From NCBI GenBank assembly GCA_035498405.1, contig DATKAE010000130.1, positions 1 through 64,000 of the forward strand: a stretch of 64,000 nt of DNA, written 5' to 3'. Both the position numbers and the translations under genes were made by a program. The notes beneath the pieces are model-generated. The model was not told the origin of the DNA and searched no databases. It was given only the letters and a program-made list of their open reading frames with translations. Position 1 is the first letter of the stretch. Each line of letters begins with the position of its first letter. Positions 48,167 to 56,346 of this stretch are shown one piece after another. Source of the DNA: DATBFU01 sp035498405 (lineage in GTDB: Bacteria > Acidobacteriota > Thermoanaerobaculia > UBA5066 > Gp7-AA6).

Positions 48167-50517
48167 TCGGCCCGATTGCGCGGGAGGGCGAGGCTCCGGC
48201 CTTGCCGGCGGCGGCGGCGCTCGTCGCCGGCATCCTGCTCGGCAGCCGGTCGGTGACGGGCGAGCTCCTGTCGGCGATGTTGATCCTTGCGACCGGGTGC
48301 TGGCTCTTCCTGATGCGGAACGCGCCCCGGAGGTTCGGGAGCCGCGCGCTCGCGCTCGGCCTGCTATGGCTTGCCGCCGGGTTTCTCTCCGGGCGGCTCC
48401 GGATCGCCGTGCCGGCGGAGACGGCGAGGAGGACCTTCTCGTCTCTTTCTTCCACCGCCGCGAGCGCGGTCCGCGTCGAAGGGATGTTGACCGACTATTG
48501 GTTCGGAGCCCCGCCGCAAGTTCGGGGGCGCTTGCGGGCGACGGCGATCGGAGACACCAGGCACCCTTCCGCTTTTCCGGCGGAGGTGTTTCTCTTCGCC
48601 GGGGGCGGCACGCCCGTTGCGTCGCTGGCCGACCGCGGCGATCGAGTCATCCTGACGGGGCACCTTCGTCCCGAAGACGTCCCCGCTTCCGAGCGCGACG
48701 TCGTGCTGCCCTGGACGCGCTACCGGCTGTCGGTCAAGAGCGCCCGCTTGGTCGAGCCGCGCGGGCGGACTCTCGCGTCCTGGCTGCAGATGCCGAACCG
48801 CCTGCTCTTCGCCTCGATGCCGATGCGGGGACCGGCCTTCGAGAGGCAGGTGCGCGGCCCGCTGGCGGCGCTCCTTCTCGGCCGCACCTCGGAGCTCGAC
48901 CGCGGGATGGTGGCGCGTTATCGTCGCGGGGGGCTGTATCACCTTCTGGTCGTCTCGGGATTGCACGTCGCTCTGGCCGCTGGGCTCGTGTTCTGGGCGC
49001 TGCGGGCGGCCGGGGTGCGCGGCAAGGCGCGCGACGCCTGCCTGCTGGCGGCCGTCGTCGCGATCGTGCTCGTCGGCGGCGCCAATCCTCCCGCGGTTCG
49101 GGCAGGCTTGGTCTTCACCATCTTCCTCCTGGCACGCCTCCTCGAGCGTCCCATCCGGGGGACTCAGGCCGCGGGACTCTCGGCGGTCGTGCTCTTTCTC
49201 GCGGCGCCCGCCGAGGTCTTCTCGATCGGCTGCGTGCTCACGTTCGCCGCGGTCGCGGGAATCGCGCTGTTCTCGGCGCCGATCCGGAGCTGGCTTCCCG
49301 GCCGGCCGGCATGGCTCTTCACGGGACTCGCGACGGCGCTGGCAGCGGAGATCGCGACGGCACCGGTGCTCCTCTGGAGGTTCAACTTGCTCGCCGCCGG
49401 CGCGTGGCTGACCGCCCCGCTCTCCATTCCGCTATCCGGCGGACTCATCGCGCTCGGCGCTCTCGTTCTGGTGCTCTTCGCTTTCGGAGTGTTTCCGACG
49501 CCACTCGTGTCGCTTTTTGCGGCGGGCGCTCGGCTGCTCGAATGGCTGGCCGAGCGGGCCGGGGGAGTCGCCTTCCTCCGGCCGACACCGCCGCTCGCCG
49601 GAGTTCTCGCGGTGGGAACGCTCACCCTCGGAGCGGCGCTCGGCCCGCGGAGGCTGCGGCCCTGGTCGGCCGCCCTTGCGGCCGCGCTCTTCCTGATCCT
49701 TGCGCTGCGGCCCGGTCCGGGCGGGCCCGAGAGCGGCTTCTCGCTCGAGGCCTTGGATGTGGGGCAGGGGGACGCGCTTCTTCTGCGTTGGGGCCGCCAC
49801 GCTTTGCTCGTGGACGGCGGCGGCCCCTTCGACCTCGATGCGAGGGATTTTGGTCGCACCCGACTTCTGCCGAAGCTCCTCGACCGGGGCGTGACGGCCC
49901 TGGACGCCGTTCTCTTGAGCCATCCGCACCCGGATCACGCGCTCGGCCTCTTCGCCGTTCTCGACGAGCTGTCCGTCGGGAGGGTCTGGCGATCGGCGGG
50001 CGAGGACGAAGGGGGGCTCAACGCCGCCCTGGAGGCCGCGGCGCGGCAGCGCGGCGTTCCGGTCTCGGTCCTCGAGGCGGGAACGCTCGACATCGGCGGC
50101 GCGCGGCTGACGGTTCTTCAGTCGGGGGGACCCCGCCGAAAGCGGGACTCGGTCAACGATCAGTCCGTGGTGGCCGTGTTCGAACGGGGCGGCCGACGTG
50201 CGCTCTTGACCGGCGACGCCGGAGCGGCGGCGGAGGAAGATCTCCTGGATGCCGGAGCGGTTTCGGCGGTCGACGTGCTGAAAGTGGGGCACCACGGGAG
50301 CCGCGGCTCGACAACCGCCGCGTTTCTCGAGGCGGCGTGTCCGCGCCTGGCGCTTCTTTCCTGCGGTCGCGAAAACCGCTTCGGACATCCCGCCCCGGAA
50401 ACGCTCGCGGCGCTCGAGGCCCGCCGAATCCCCGTCTATCGGACCGACCTCTGCTCCGACGTGCGCGTCGATCTGCTCCCGGGCGCGACGCGCCTCAGGC
50501 TGCGGGGGCTGCCCTGA
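48163..50517 (+). CDS. comEC: ComEC/Rec2 DNA uptake channel
   Basis: A 784-residue polytopic membrane protein. Residues 15-75 hold two helices, then an OB-like DUF4131 domain (about 85-205), the competence domain with about eight helices (about 225-510, including LLVVSGLHVALAAGL), and a C-terminal metallo-beta-lactamase domain from about 525: LDVGQGDALLL, LLSHPHPDHALGL with the metal HxHxDH motif, LLTGDAG and KVGHHGSRGST. ComEC forms the inner membrane channel and degrades one strand during natural transformation. ComEA and type IV pilus genes are not in this window. It overlaps miaA by CTGA. Confidence 0.94.
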   Translation: MIGPIAREGEAPALPAAAALVAGILLGSRSVTGELLSAMLILATGCWLFLMRNAPRRFGSRALALGLLWLAAGFLSGRLRIAVPAETARRTFSSLSSTAASAVRVEGMLTDYWFGAPPQVRGRLRATAIGDTRHPSAFPAEVFLFAGGGTPVASLADRGDRVILTGHLRPEDVPASERDVVLPWTRYRLSVKSARLVEPRGRTLASWLQMPNRLLFASMPMRGPAFERQVRGPLAALLLGRTSELDRGMVARYRRGGLYHLLVVSGLHVALAAGLVFWALRAAGVRGKARDACLLAAVVAIVLVGGANPPAVRAGLVFTIFLLARLLERPIRGTQAAGLSAVVLFLAAPAEVFSIGCVLTFAAVAGIALFSAPIRSWLPGRPAWLFTGLATALAAEIATAPVLLWRFNLLAAGAWLTAPLSIPLSGGLIALGALVLVLFAFGVFPTPLVSLFAAGARLLEWLAERAGGVAFLRPTPPLAGVLAVGTLTLGAALGPRRLRPWSAALAAALFLILALRPGPGGPESGFSLEALDVGQGDALLLRWGRHALLVDGGGPFDLDARDFGRTRLLPKLLDRGVTALDAVLLSHPHPDHALGLFAVLDELSVGRVWRSAGEDEGGLNAALEAAARQRGVPVSVLEAGTLDIGGARLTVLQSGGPRRKRDSVNDQSVVAVFERGGRRALLTGDAGAAAEEDLLDAGAVSAVDVLKVGHHGSRGSTTAAFLEAACPRLALLSCGRENRFGHPAPETLAALEARRIPVYRTDLCSDVRVDLLPGATRLRLRGLP

Positions 50518-51458
50518 GCCGGGAGACGCGGCCGCCGCTTCTGGTCGTGCTCGGGCCCACAGGCGCCGGCAAGAGCGAGCTCGCGCACGGGGTGGCCCGT
50601 ATTCGCGGCGGCGAGATCGTTTCGGCCGACGCGTTTGCCGTGTATCGGGGGCTGGACGTCGGGACCGACAAGCCCTCGCCGGAGCGTCGCCGACAGGTTC
50701 CCTACCACCTGATCGACGTTGCGGACCCCGACGAGACGTACTCGGCCGGCCGCTGGCAGCACGAGGCCCGGGCCGTGATCGAGGAGATCACGGCGCGCGG
50801 GAGGCTCCCGATCGTCTGCGGCGGAAGCGGTTTCTACATTCAGGCGCTGCTGGAAGGCTTGCCTCCGGGCGAGGCGCGGGACCCGGTTTTGCGCGCCGCA
50901 CTGACGCGGTGGGGAAGTCGGAATCCGGCGGGCGCGCGGCGGCTGCTCCGCGTGAACGATCCTGCCGCCGCGGGCCACATCGCCCCGGGCAATCTTCGAT
51001 ACGTCTTGCGAGCCCTCGAGGTCCTGTTGGTCACGGGCCGCCGCCCGTCGGCTCGGCTGCCGGGCCGCGACACGTGGGCCAGTCAATACCGCGTCACGAA
51101 GGTCGGCGTCTCGCCGACGCGGGAGGACCTCTATGCTAGGATCGCCCGCAGAGTCCGCGAGATGCTCGAGTCGGGGTGGGAGGAGGAGGTTCGGCGGCTT
51201 CTCGCGGAGGGTTACTCGAGCGGCGCGAACGCTTTTGGGGCGATCGGGTACCGGGAGATGGCTGATGCGGTCCTCTCGGGCCATGCCGATGCGCTGGAAG
51301 TAGAGAGGAAGATCGTGACGGCCACCCGACAATTGGCCCGGCGGCAGGCAACGTGGTTCCGGCGCGAGCGCGACGTGGTCTGGATGGAGCCCGAGGGGGC
51401 CCTGGCCCGGACACTCGCGCTCCTGGACACGGACAGCGAGACGGGGAGACACGGATGA
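50514..51458 (+). CDS. miaA: tRNA dimethylallyltransferase, apparent CTG start
   Basis: A 314-residue MiaA that puts a dimethylallyl group on A37 of tRNAs reading codons that start with U. It has the P-loop VLGPTGAGKSELA (about residues 11-23), DAFAVYRGLDVGTDKPS, PYHLIDV, GGSGFYIQALL and GAIGYREM. No ATG, GTG or TTG stands in frame between the comEC stop and the P-loop at a suitable place, and upstream in-frame sequence is a comEC shadow. CTG 50514, in a CTGA overlap with the comEC stop, fits the junctions seen elsewhere here and gives a normal N-terminus. It precedes hfq, a common pairing. Confidence 0.88.
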   Translation: MSRETRPPLLVVLGPTGAGKSELAHGVARIRGGEIVSADAFAVYRGLDVGTDKPSPERRRQVPYHLIDVADPDETYSAGRWQHEARAVIEEITARGRLPIVCGGSGFYIQALLEGLPPGEARDPVLRAALTRWGSRNPAGARRLLRVNDPAAAGHIAPGNLRYVLRALEVLLVTGRRPSARLPGRDTWASQYRVTKVGVSPTREDLYARIARRVREMLESGWEEEVRRLLAEGYSSGANAFGAIGYREMADAVLSGHADALEVERKIVTATRQLARRQATWFRRERDVVWMEPEGALARTLALLDTDSETGRHG

Positions 51459-51676
51459 ACAAGGCCCCAATCAACGTGCAGGATTCCTTCTTCTACAACC
51501 TCCGAAAGGACAACACGGCGATCACGGTTCGGCTGACCTCGGGTGAGGAGCGGATGGGACGGCTGCGTCGGTTCGACAAGTTCGCGCTGGTTCTGGAGGT
51601 GGATGGGCGCGAGGAGATGATCTACAAACACGCCATCGCCTCGATCCGCCCCGAGAACCTGCCGCCCGGGACGTAG
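51455..51676 (+). CDS. hfq: RNA chaperone Hfq
   Basis: A 73-residue Sm-like hexameric RNA chaperone. The Sm1 part is VQDSFFYNLRKDNTAITVRL with the proximal-face Gln, and Sm2 ends with YKHAIASIRP including the Lys-His pair that binds U-rich 3' ends. The loop strand reads TSGEERMGRLRRFDKFALVLE. The acidic tail found in enterobacterial Hfq is missing. It overlaps miaA by ATGA. Confidence 0.93.
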   Translation: MNKAPINVQDSFFYNLRKDNTAITVRLTSGEERMGRLRRFDKFALVLEVDGREEMIYKHAIASIRPENLPPGT

Positions 51677-51771
51677 CGGGCCGTCGTCAGGCGGCGCCGA
51701 CGCACAGTCACCGGGGAGGGCCGACGGCTTCCGACACGGATTCTTGCAGTCTTCCAGCCCGAGAGGCCGGG

Positions 51772-53103
51772 GTGTCTCGCGTGAACCGGATGGCGTGGCC
51801 GTTTTCGGCGCTTGCCGTCCTTCTGCTCTCGGTTTGTTGCGCGACTCCACCGCGCCCCGCGCCGGCACGCGATCAATTTCCACTCGATCCCCGCGAGAGC
51901 CTCGCGGGTCCATTCCCCGCGGGTGTCGAGTCCGGATGGGAGGCCCTGCTCGCCGGCAACTCCGCGAAGGCCCGCTCCGAGTTCGCGCGGGCGGGGTCGC
52001 CGAAGCCCGTTCTCGCCGCCGAGATCGGAGAGATCGAGGCGCTGGTCCTGGCGCGAGATCTGTCGGCGGCGCTCGCGTCCTGCCGCCGGGTCCTGGCCGC
52101 GAGCAACCCGACGGTACCGCTCTTGACCGCTTGCGGAGAGGCCCACGCGCGCTCGGGGCAAGCGCTCGACGCCTGGCATCTCTACCGACAGGCCGTCGCG
52201 AGCGCTCCCGGGCGGCCCGGGCTCGAGAAGCGAGCGCAGGAGCTGCGAGTACAGGCCGGCGAGCAGCTGCGGCGGCAAGCGCAGGAGGCGGCCGGGCACG
52301 AGGATTGGAAAGCGGCGTTGCAGGCGGCCGCCCTGGCCGTCGAGGTTGATCCGGGCTCGGCGCCAGCCTGGGAGACCGCCGGCGACATCGATCTCGAGGC
52401 GGGGGATCGCCCCGCCGCGCTCGCGCGCTTTCGGGGAGCCTTGACGCTCGCGCCCGGGGACCGAACTCTTCAGGAGAAAGTCGCGCGGCTCGCCCTGGAG
52501 CTTTCCGACTACGCGGTGGCCATTCCCGTCCTGGACACGCTCGCGGCCCAGGATCCGCAATTCGAAGCCGAGGCCGAAAGGGCCCGGCTCGCGTTTCGAC
52601 TCGCCAACTGGCCGTCTGCCGTGCGCGCCGCCGCGCGCTCGGAGCGCCTGACGCGCGGCCAGGCGGCGGGCCTCGTCTGGTGGATGGTTCCGGAAGTGCG
52701 GGAAGCCAAGGTGACCGAGAGTGTCATCGCGAGCGACGTGGTGGGCCGTAGCGACAGCCAGGAGATCCTGCGGGCGGTCGGGTTGGGACTGCTCGAGGTC
52801 GACCGCGAGACCCACCGAGCAAGCCCCGATGGCCCCTTGACACTTTCCGCGGCGGCCCGCCTCTACCTGCGCCTGGTCGCCCTATTGCAGCCCGATCCGC
52901 CGCCGGCGTGCCTGGCCGAGCATCCCGACGAGGTGGTTTCGGGGGTGGAAGCGATCCGCCTCGCCCGGGACTGCAAGATCTTGGGCGAGAGCGAAGCCCC
53001 GGCCGTCAGTGGAGCGGCGTTTCTTCGGGCCCTCGACCGCGTCCAGGCGCTCGCCGGCAAAGGAGAGAATGCCCAGAGCTCTCGGGAGGAAGGACCGAAA
53101 TGA
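51772..53103 (+). CDS. Lipoprotein with tetratricopeptide-like repeats
   Basis: A 443-residue protein. The N-terminus has a hydrophobic segment ending LLLSVCC, which looks like a lipobox. Several TPR-like helix pairs fill about 60-290 (GEAHARSGQALDAWHLYRQAVASAP, AGDIDLEAGDRPAALARFRGALTLAPGDRTLQ). Residues about 330-440 form a further helical region with two Cys (ACLAEHP and RDCKIL) that may pair outside the cytoplasm. It probably scaffolds envelope proteins. GTG 51772 follows GAGAGG by about six bases; GTG 51781 and ATG 51790 are alternatives. It overlaps pgsA by ATGA. Confidence 0.75.
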   Translation: MSRVNRMAWPFSALAVLLLSVCCATPPRPAPARDQFPLDPRESLAGPFPAGVESGWEALLAGNSAKARSEFARAGSPKPVLAAEIGEIEALVLARDLSAALASCRRVLAASNPTVPLLTACGEAHARSGQALDAWHLYRQAVASAPGRPGLEKRAQELRVQAGEQLRRQAQEAAGHEDWKAALQAAALAVEVDPGSAPAWETAGDIDLEAGDRPAALARFRGALTLAPGDRTLQEKVARLALELSDYAVAIPVLDTLAAQDPQFEAEAERARLAFRLANWPSAVRAAARSERLTRGQAAGLVWWMVPEVREAKVTESVIASDVVGRSDSQEILRAVGLGLLEVDRETHRASPDGPLTLSAAARLYLRLVALLQPDPPPACLAEHPDEVVSGVEAIRLARDCKILGESEAPAVSGAAFLRALDRVQALAGKGENAQSSREEGPK

Positions 53104-53672
53104 AGGGCCCCTGGACCCTGCCGAACTTCATCACGCTTCTGCGGCTGGCGGCGCTGCCCTTCTTTCTCGTGGCGATTGCGGACGGGCGCTTCGACATCGC
53201 CCTGGGAATCTTCGTCGCGGCGGGGCTGTCCGACGGCGTGGACGGCTTTCTGGCGAGGCGATTCGACATGCGGTCGGCGATCGGCGCCTACCTCGACCCG
53301 ATCGCCGACAAGCTGATGCTCATGAGTTCCTACCTCTTCCTCGCAATCCCGTCCTATCCCGCGGTCGTCAAGGTGCCGGTCTGGCTGGCCGTGCTCGTGA
53401 TCTCGCGCGACTTCCTTCTGCTCTTGGTCGCGCTGCTCCTGATCCTGACCGGGGCGCGGCGGCGTTTCCCGCCGAGCTGGGTCGGAAAGGTCACGACGGT
53501 GACGCAGATCATCACCGTCCTCTTCGTCCTCTGCGCCAATCTCTGGAATTGGCCAAACGCGATCGTGCTGATCGCCTTCGGCGCCGCCGCCACGACGACG
53601 ATCCTCTCGGGCTTCGACTATGTGCACCAGACGGCCCGCACCTCCGCGGCCGAGGGCAGCGGAGAATCTTGA
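53100..53672 (+). CDS. pgsA: CDP-alcohol phosphatidyltransferase (PgsA-like)
   Basis: A 190-residue membrane enzyme with four to six helices. The CDP-alcohol motif DGxDGFxARxxxxxxxxGxxxDPxxD is seen as SDGVDGFLARRFD followed by GAYLDPIADK (about residues 41-67). N-terminal TLPNFITLLRL is typical of PgsA, which makes phosphatidylglycerophosphate from CDP-diacylglycerol and glycerol 3-phosphate. A related headgroup (inositol phosphate, cardiolipin) cannot be excluded. It overlaps the lipoprotein gene by ATGA and the glutaredoxin gene by TTGA. Confidence 0.88.
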   Translation: MKGPWTLPNFITLLRLAALPFFLVAIADGRFDIALGIFVAAGLSDGVDGFLARRFDMRSAIGAYLDPIADKLMLMSSYLFLAIPSYPAVVKVPVWLAVLVISRDFLLLLVALLLILTGARRRFPPSWVGKVTTVTQIITVLFVLCANLWNWPNAIVLIAFGAAATTTILSGFDYVHQTARTSAAEGSGES

Positions 53673-53920
53673 TCCGGCTGCGCCTGCTCTCGAGACCGGA
53701 CTGCCACCTTTGCGAAGAGATGCGCCGGGAAGTGGACGAACTGCTGCAAGGCGAAGCGCGCGAGTGGGAGATCCTGGACGTGGACCGGGATCCGGACCTC
53801 GCCAGAAAGTATGGCGAGGAGGTCCCCGTGCTCTTCGTCAACGACCGGCTCTTCGCCAAGGTGCGGCTACCGCGCCTCGCCTCCGGGCTTCGCTTGCGCC
53901 GCGCGGCGGGCCTGCAATAG
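53669..53920 (+). CDS. Glutaredoxin-like (DUF836) thiol protein
   Basis: An 83-residue thioredoxin-fold protein. RPDCHLCEEM carries the CxxC-type active site (CHLC) at about residues 12-15, and EEVPVLFVNDR supplies the cis-Pro loop. The size and pattern fit the DUF836 glutaredoxin-like group. The start is TTG 53669 in a TTGA overlap with pgsA. Its redox partner is unknown. Confidence 0.8.
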   Translation: MIRLRLLSRPDCHLCEEMRREVDELLQGEAREWEILDVDRDPDLARKYGEEVPVLFVNDRLFAKVRLPRLASGLRLRRAAGLQ

Positions 53921-54012
53921 TCACGTCGTCACAGAAGGTACCGTCGGTTTCCGCCTCCGCACATTCGCTCGATTGGCAACGCCGGAGCTCGCGGGTCCTC
54001 GCTCCGGCCTGG

Positions 54013-54018
54013 GATAGT
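54013..54018 (+). promoter_or_regulatory. -10 box of the outer membrane protein gene
   Basis: GATAGT ends eight bases before GTG 54027, with no Shine-Dalgarno between. Confidence 0.3.
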
Positions 54019-54026
54019 GTGCGCGG

Positions 54027-54692
54027 GTGCCTCGATTTCCCTGGCGCGCTGTTTGGATCGCCGCGCTCGCTTGTTCGGGCGTCTCCGGCGTGATGGCGGC
54101 GCAATCGCCTGGCGGGAGCTGTCCGTTCGAGCTCACGCCCATGTTCGGATACCGTCTCGAAGGCACTCTCAATCCGGAGGACCCGGCGGCGGTCCGGATC
54201 TCTCTCCAGGACCATGCGACCTTCGGGATCAACTTCGGCTACTGGATCGACGCGAACGGAAGCCTCGAGGTCCAGTACAGCCGCACGCCGACGGAGGCCG
54301 TTTCGGCATCGTCTGCGACCACGCCCGGCCGGACGCTCGATGTGACCGTCCAGGACATCCAGTTCGCTGGGCTTGCCCACTTTCGCGTCGCGAACCCGCG
54401 CGTCCGTCCCTATCTGGGGCTTGGTCTCGGAGTCACCATCCTCGACCCGGGCGATCGATTCGCCACCACGACGCGCTTCAGCTTCAGTCTCTTTGGCGGA
54501 GTGAAGACTTATCTGAGCGACCGCCTTGGCCTGCGATTCGAGGCCCGGTGGATTCCGGCGTACCTCTCCTCGGGCGGCAGCGGGTTCTGGTGCGTCTGGT
54601 TGGGCGGCACGGCCGTCTGCCACGCAAGCGTGAGTGACGTGCGTCTGCTCGAACAGGGCGACTTTCGCGCTGGCCTGATCCTGCGCTTTTGA
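54027..54692 (+). CDS. Outer membrane beta-barrel protein
   Basis: A 221-residue protein with a signal peptide (cleavage after VMAAQ, near residue 25) and alternating amphipathic strands. It ends in LILRF, the terminal Phe expected for insertion by the BAM machinery. HFRVANPRVRPYLGLGLGVTIL and FSFSLFGGVKTYLSDRLGLRFEARW resemble the eight-stranded OmpW/OmpX-like porin pattern. Two Cys pairs in extracellular loops are possible. The specific function is not evident. A GTG start behind a -10-like box suggests a single-gene, leaderless unit. Confidence 0.75.
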   Translation: MPRFPWRAVWIAALACSGVSGVMAAQSPGGSCPFELTPMFGYRLEGTLNPEDPAAVRISLQDHATFGINFGYWIDANGSLEVQYSRTPTEAVSASSATTPGRTLDVTVQDIQFAGLAHFRVANPRVRPYLGLGLGVTILDPGDRFATTTRFSFSLFGGVKTYLSDRLGLRFEARWIPAYLSSGGSGFWCVWLGGTAVCHASVSDVRLLEQGDFRAGLILRF

Positions 54693-54738
54693 AGACGGCG
54701 AAGGCCTCTCTCCCGTGGCGAGGCGGCATCGGCTGAAT

Positions 54739-54762
54739 GGTTAACTATTCGGTTAACTATTC
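54739..54762 (+). repeat. Tandem 12-base repeat upstream of tRNA-Gly
   Basis: GGTTAACTATTC occurs twice head to tail, each copy containing the palindrome GTTAAC. It is an AT-rich patch 70 bases upstream of the tRNA in a GC-rich region. It may be a protein-binding site or the trace of an integration event. Confidence 0.6.
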
Positions 54763-54791
54763 TGAATCCCTTCCGAGTAGGACCGTGCTGG

Positions 54792-54820
54792 TTGCCCGCT
54801 CGGCGCGGTTTGGCTATATT
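54792..54820 (+). promoter_or_regulatory. Promoter of tRNA-Gly
   Basis: TTGCCC (-35, four of six consensus bases) and TATATT (-10, five of six) are 17 bases apart. Transcription would start about six bases before the mature tRNA. Confidence 0.6.
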
Positions 54821-54832
54821 CGAGCGGCCCGA

Positions 54833-54908
54833 GCGGGCATAGCTCAGCTGGTAGAGCGTCAGCTTCCCAAGCTGGATGTCGCGGGTTCGATCCCCGTTGC
54901 CCGCTCCA
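54833..54908 (+). tRNA. tRNA-Gly (anticodon CCC)
   Basis: Seventy-six bases fold as a full cloverleaf. The acceptor stem pairs GCGGGCA with TGCCCGC, the D arm is GCTC/GAGC, the anticodon arm is closed by TCAGC/GCTGG with loop TTCCCAA, and the T arm carries GTTCGATCC. The discriminator base is T and the 3' CCA is encoded. It reads GGG codons. It is the only tRNA in the window. Confidence 0.95.
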
Positions 54909-55035
54909 TAATCTCGAGGGTCTAAACGCGGCGCAGTGCTCGTCTTTACGGCGGCTCCGTTGAGGCGACGGGTTAGGCGGCCCTGACACACCGGAAAACT
55001 GGCGGATCCAAGCCCGAAACGAGAGGTGCGGGGGT
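54909..55035. other. Gap between tRNA-Gly and the SnoaL-like gene
   Basis: These 127 bases, with 54693-54832 on the other side of the tRNA, form the only gene-poor stretch above 300 bases. I see no hairpin with a T-run and no convincing reading frame. A GAGAGG Shine-Dalgarno belonging to the next gene lies at its end. Confidence 0.5.
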
Positions 55036-55491
55036 ATGAAACACAGCTTGATCGTGCTGCTGGCTGTCGCGATACCCATTGCCGCTCGAGGGGTACCAGA
55101 CGCCTCCGAGGCGAAGGCCGAGAGGGAGATACGGGACTCGCTGGCTCGATGGGTCGGGGCGTCGAATCGCGGCGATTGGAAGGAGGCCGTCAAGATATGG
55201 GCTCCCGACCTGATCGGCTGGTACCCGGGGATGCCGGACGACACGTTCGCCCGTGAGGCCGAGGCTGCCGCGAAGGGCGGTGCACCGCGGACCCGGTACG
55301 AGCTCGAGATCAAAGAGGTCATCGTCTCGGGCTCGCTGGCCGTGGTTCGAGACGTCTGTACATTCTCGACGATGGGGAAGGCCGGGGAGCAGACGGTAGA
55401 GAAAGTGAAGAGCTTCGAGGTGTGGCGTCGGCAGCCCGATGGTGCGTGGAAGATCGCCCGCTGGATAAGCGCGCCGGAACCGAAGCAATGA
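55036..55491 (+). CDS. Exported NTF2/SnoaL-like (DUF4440-type) protein
   Basis: A 151-residue protein with a signal peptide (MKHSLIVLLAVAIPIAARG, cleavage near 19) and an NTF2-like cone fold: helix EREIRDSLARWVGASNRGDWKEAVKIWAPDLIGWYPG, then strands LEIKEVIVSGSLAVVRDVCTF and FEVWRRQPDGAWKIARWI. This is the standard pattern of DUF4440/SnoaL-like proteins, which bind small hydrophobic ligands or stress products. ATG 55036 follows GAGAGG at a good distance. No function is deduced. It stands between a tRNA and a DUF6899 gene. Confidence 0.78.
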   Translation: MKHSLIVLLAVAIPIAARGVPDASEAKAEREIRDSLARWVGASNRGDWKEAVKIWAPDLIGWYPGMPDDTFAREAEAAAKGGAPRTRYELEIKEVIVSGSLAVVRDVCTFSTMGKAGEQTVEKVKSFEVWRRQPDGAWKIARWISAPEPKQ

Positions 55492-55533
55492 GCGGTTTCA
55501 TGGGCGCCGGGCGTCTGTTCTGAGTGAGCAGCG

Positions 55534-55540
55534 AAGGAGG
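55534..55540 (+). promoter_or_regulatory. Strong Shine-Dalgarno of the DUF6899-like gene
   Basis: AAGGAGG stands seven bases before ATG 55548. It is the strongest ribosome site in the window and decides the start against an upstream in-frame ATG. Confidence 0.75.
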
Positions 55541-55547
55541 AGGCGTG

Positions 55548-55805
55548 ATGCCGTACATCAAGCAATCGGACCGGGTCGAGATCTCGTCCGGGGCTCGCCT
55601 CGCGAAGACGGCCGGAGAACTGAACTTCCGGCTCACATCGATCGCGAATGAGTATCTCGAGGCGCGGGGTCAGTCGTACACGACCTTCAACGAAGTCATT
55701 GGCGCTCTCGAGTGCGCCAAGCTCGAAATGTACCGGCGTATGGTCGCGCCGTACGAGGATCGCAAGATGATCGAGAACGGAGACGTCTACGGCAAGAAAA
55801 CGTGA
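55548..55805 (+). CDS. Small DUF6899-like protein
   Basis: An 85-residue protein with MPYIKQSDR at the start, AGELNFRLTSIANEYLE, FNEVIGALECAKLEMYRRMVAPYED and a final NGDVYGKK. These blocks resemble a small uncharacterised family (DUF6899, by memory) found in bacteria and phages. The core looks like three helices. The very strong Shine-Dalgarno, unlike the leaderless neighbours, and its place near a tRNA suggest an acquired gene. Its function is unknown. Confidence 0.75.
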   Translation: MPYIKQSDRVEISSGARLAKTAGELNFRLTSIANEYLEARGQSYTTFNEVIGALECAKLEMYRRMVAPYEDRKMIENGDVYGKKT

Positions 55806-55962
55806 CCTCGGCGCTACTGCTCGACGGCGGACGGGGAGCGCCGCGACGGCGAGTTGGCCGCCACAACGCCCATGTCACGCGATCTCGGCCATCGGTGGAA
55901 CCAGGCGACTTCTCGTCGGATCCCGAAGTGGTGGACGCGGCCCGCGTAATAGGAGAGATAGC

Positions 55963-56346
55963 ATGGTCGAGCTGTTGCCGCCGCTCTGGCTGATCCGCGC
56001 CGCCGTTGCCGCCGTTTGGCTCTACGAGGGGCTGTGGTGCAAGCTGCTCGGCCGCGAGAGCCGCCAGCTCCAGATTGTCGAGGCCGTGCCCCGTTTCGGC
56101 CCGCGCATCGGAGCGCTCTTCTTGAAGCTTCTGGGAGCGGTCGAGCTCGGACTGGCCCTCTGGGTGTGGAGCGGCACGCTGCCGATTCCCTGCGCGGTGG
56201 CTCAGACGCTGCTCCTCGTGACGCTAAACGCCAGCGGCCTGCTCTGGGCACGCGGTCTCATTCACGATCCCGGCGGCATGGTGGTCAAGAATTTCGCGTT
56301 CCTGGTCCTCGCCTGGGTCTCGGCCGGCCTGGCCGGATCGCGATGA
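55963..56346 (+). CDS. DoxX-like small membrane protein
   Basis: A 127-residue protein with four hydrophobic helices at about 8-25, 45-68, 72-95 and 105-124. The layout and WLIRAAVAAVWLYEGLWCKLLG at the N-terminus fit the DoxX-like family of small four-helix membrane proteins. It overlaps the DUF3419 gene by ATGA, so the two are cotranslated. DoxX-like proteins lack a settled function; here it could support a lipid or redox enzyme in the membrane. Confidence 0.75.
   Translation: MVELLPPLWLIRAAVAAVWLYEGLWCKLLGRESRQLQIVEAVPRFGPRIGALFLKLLGAVELGLALWVWSGTLPIPCAVAQTLLLVTLNASGLLWARGLIHDPGGMVVKNFAFLVLAWVSAGLAGSR

Noticed and set aside
48297..50513. The first two-thirds of a very long plus-strand frame ahead of miaA
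   Set aside because: This part is a shadow of comEC in another frame. Only the section from about 50514 has real MiaA motifs.
54737..54925. A 62-codon frame running across the tRNA
   Set aside because: It covers the complete tRNA-Gly cloverleaf and has no ribosome site; it is a chance frame.
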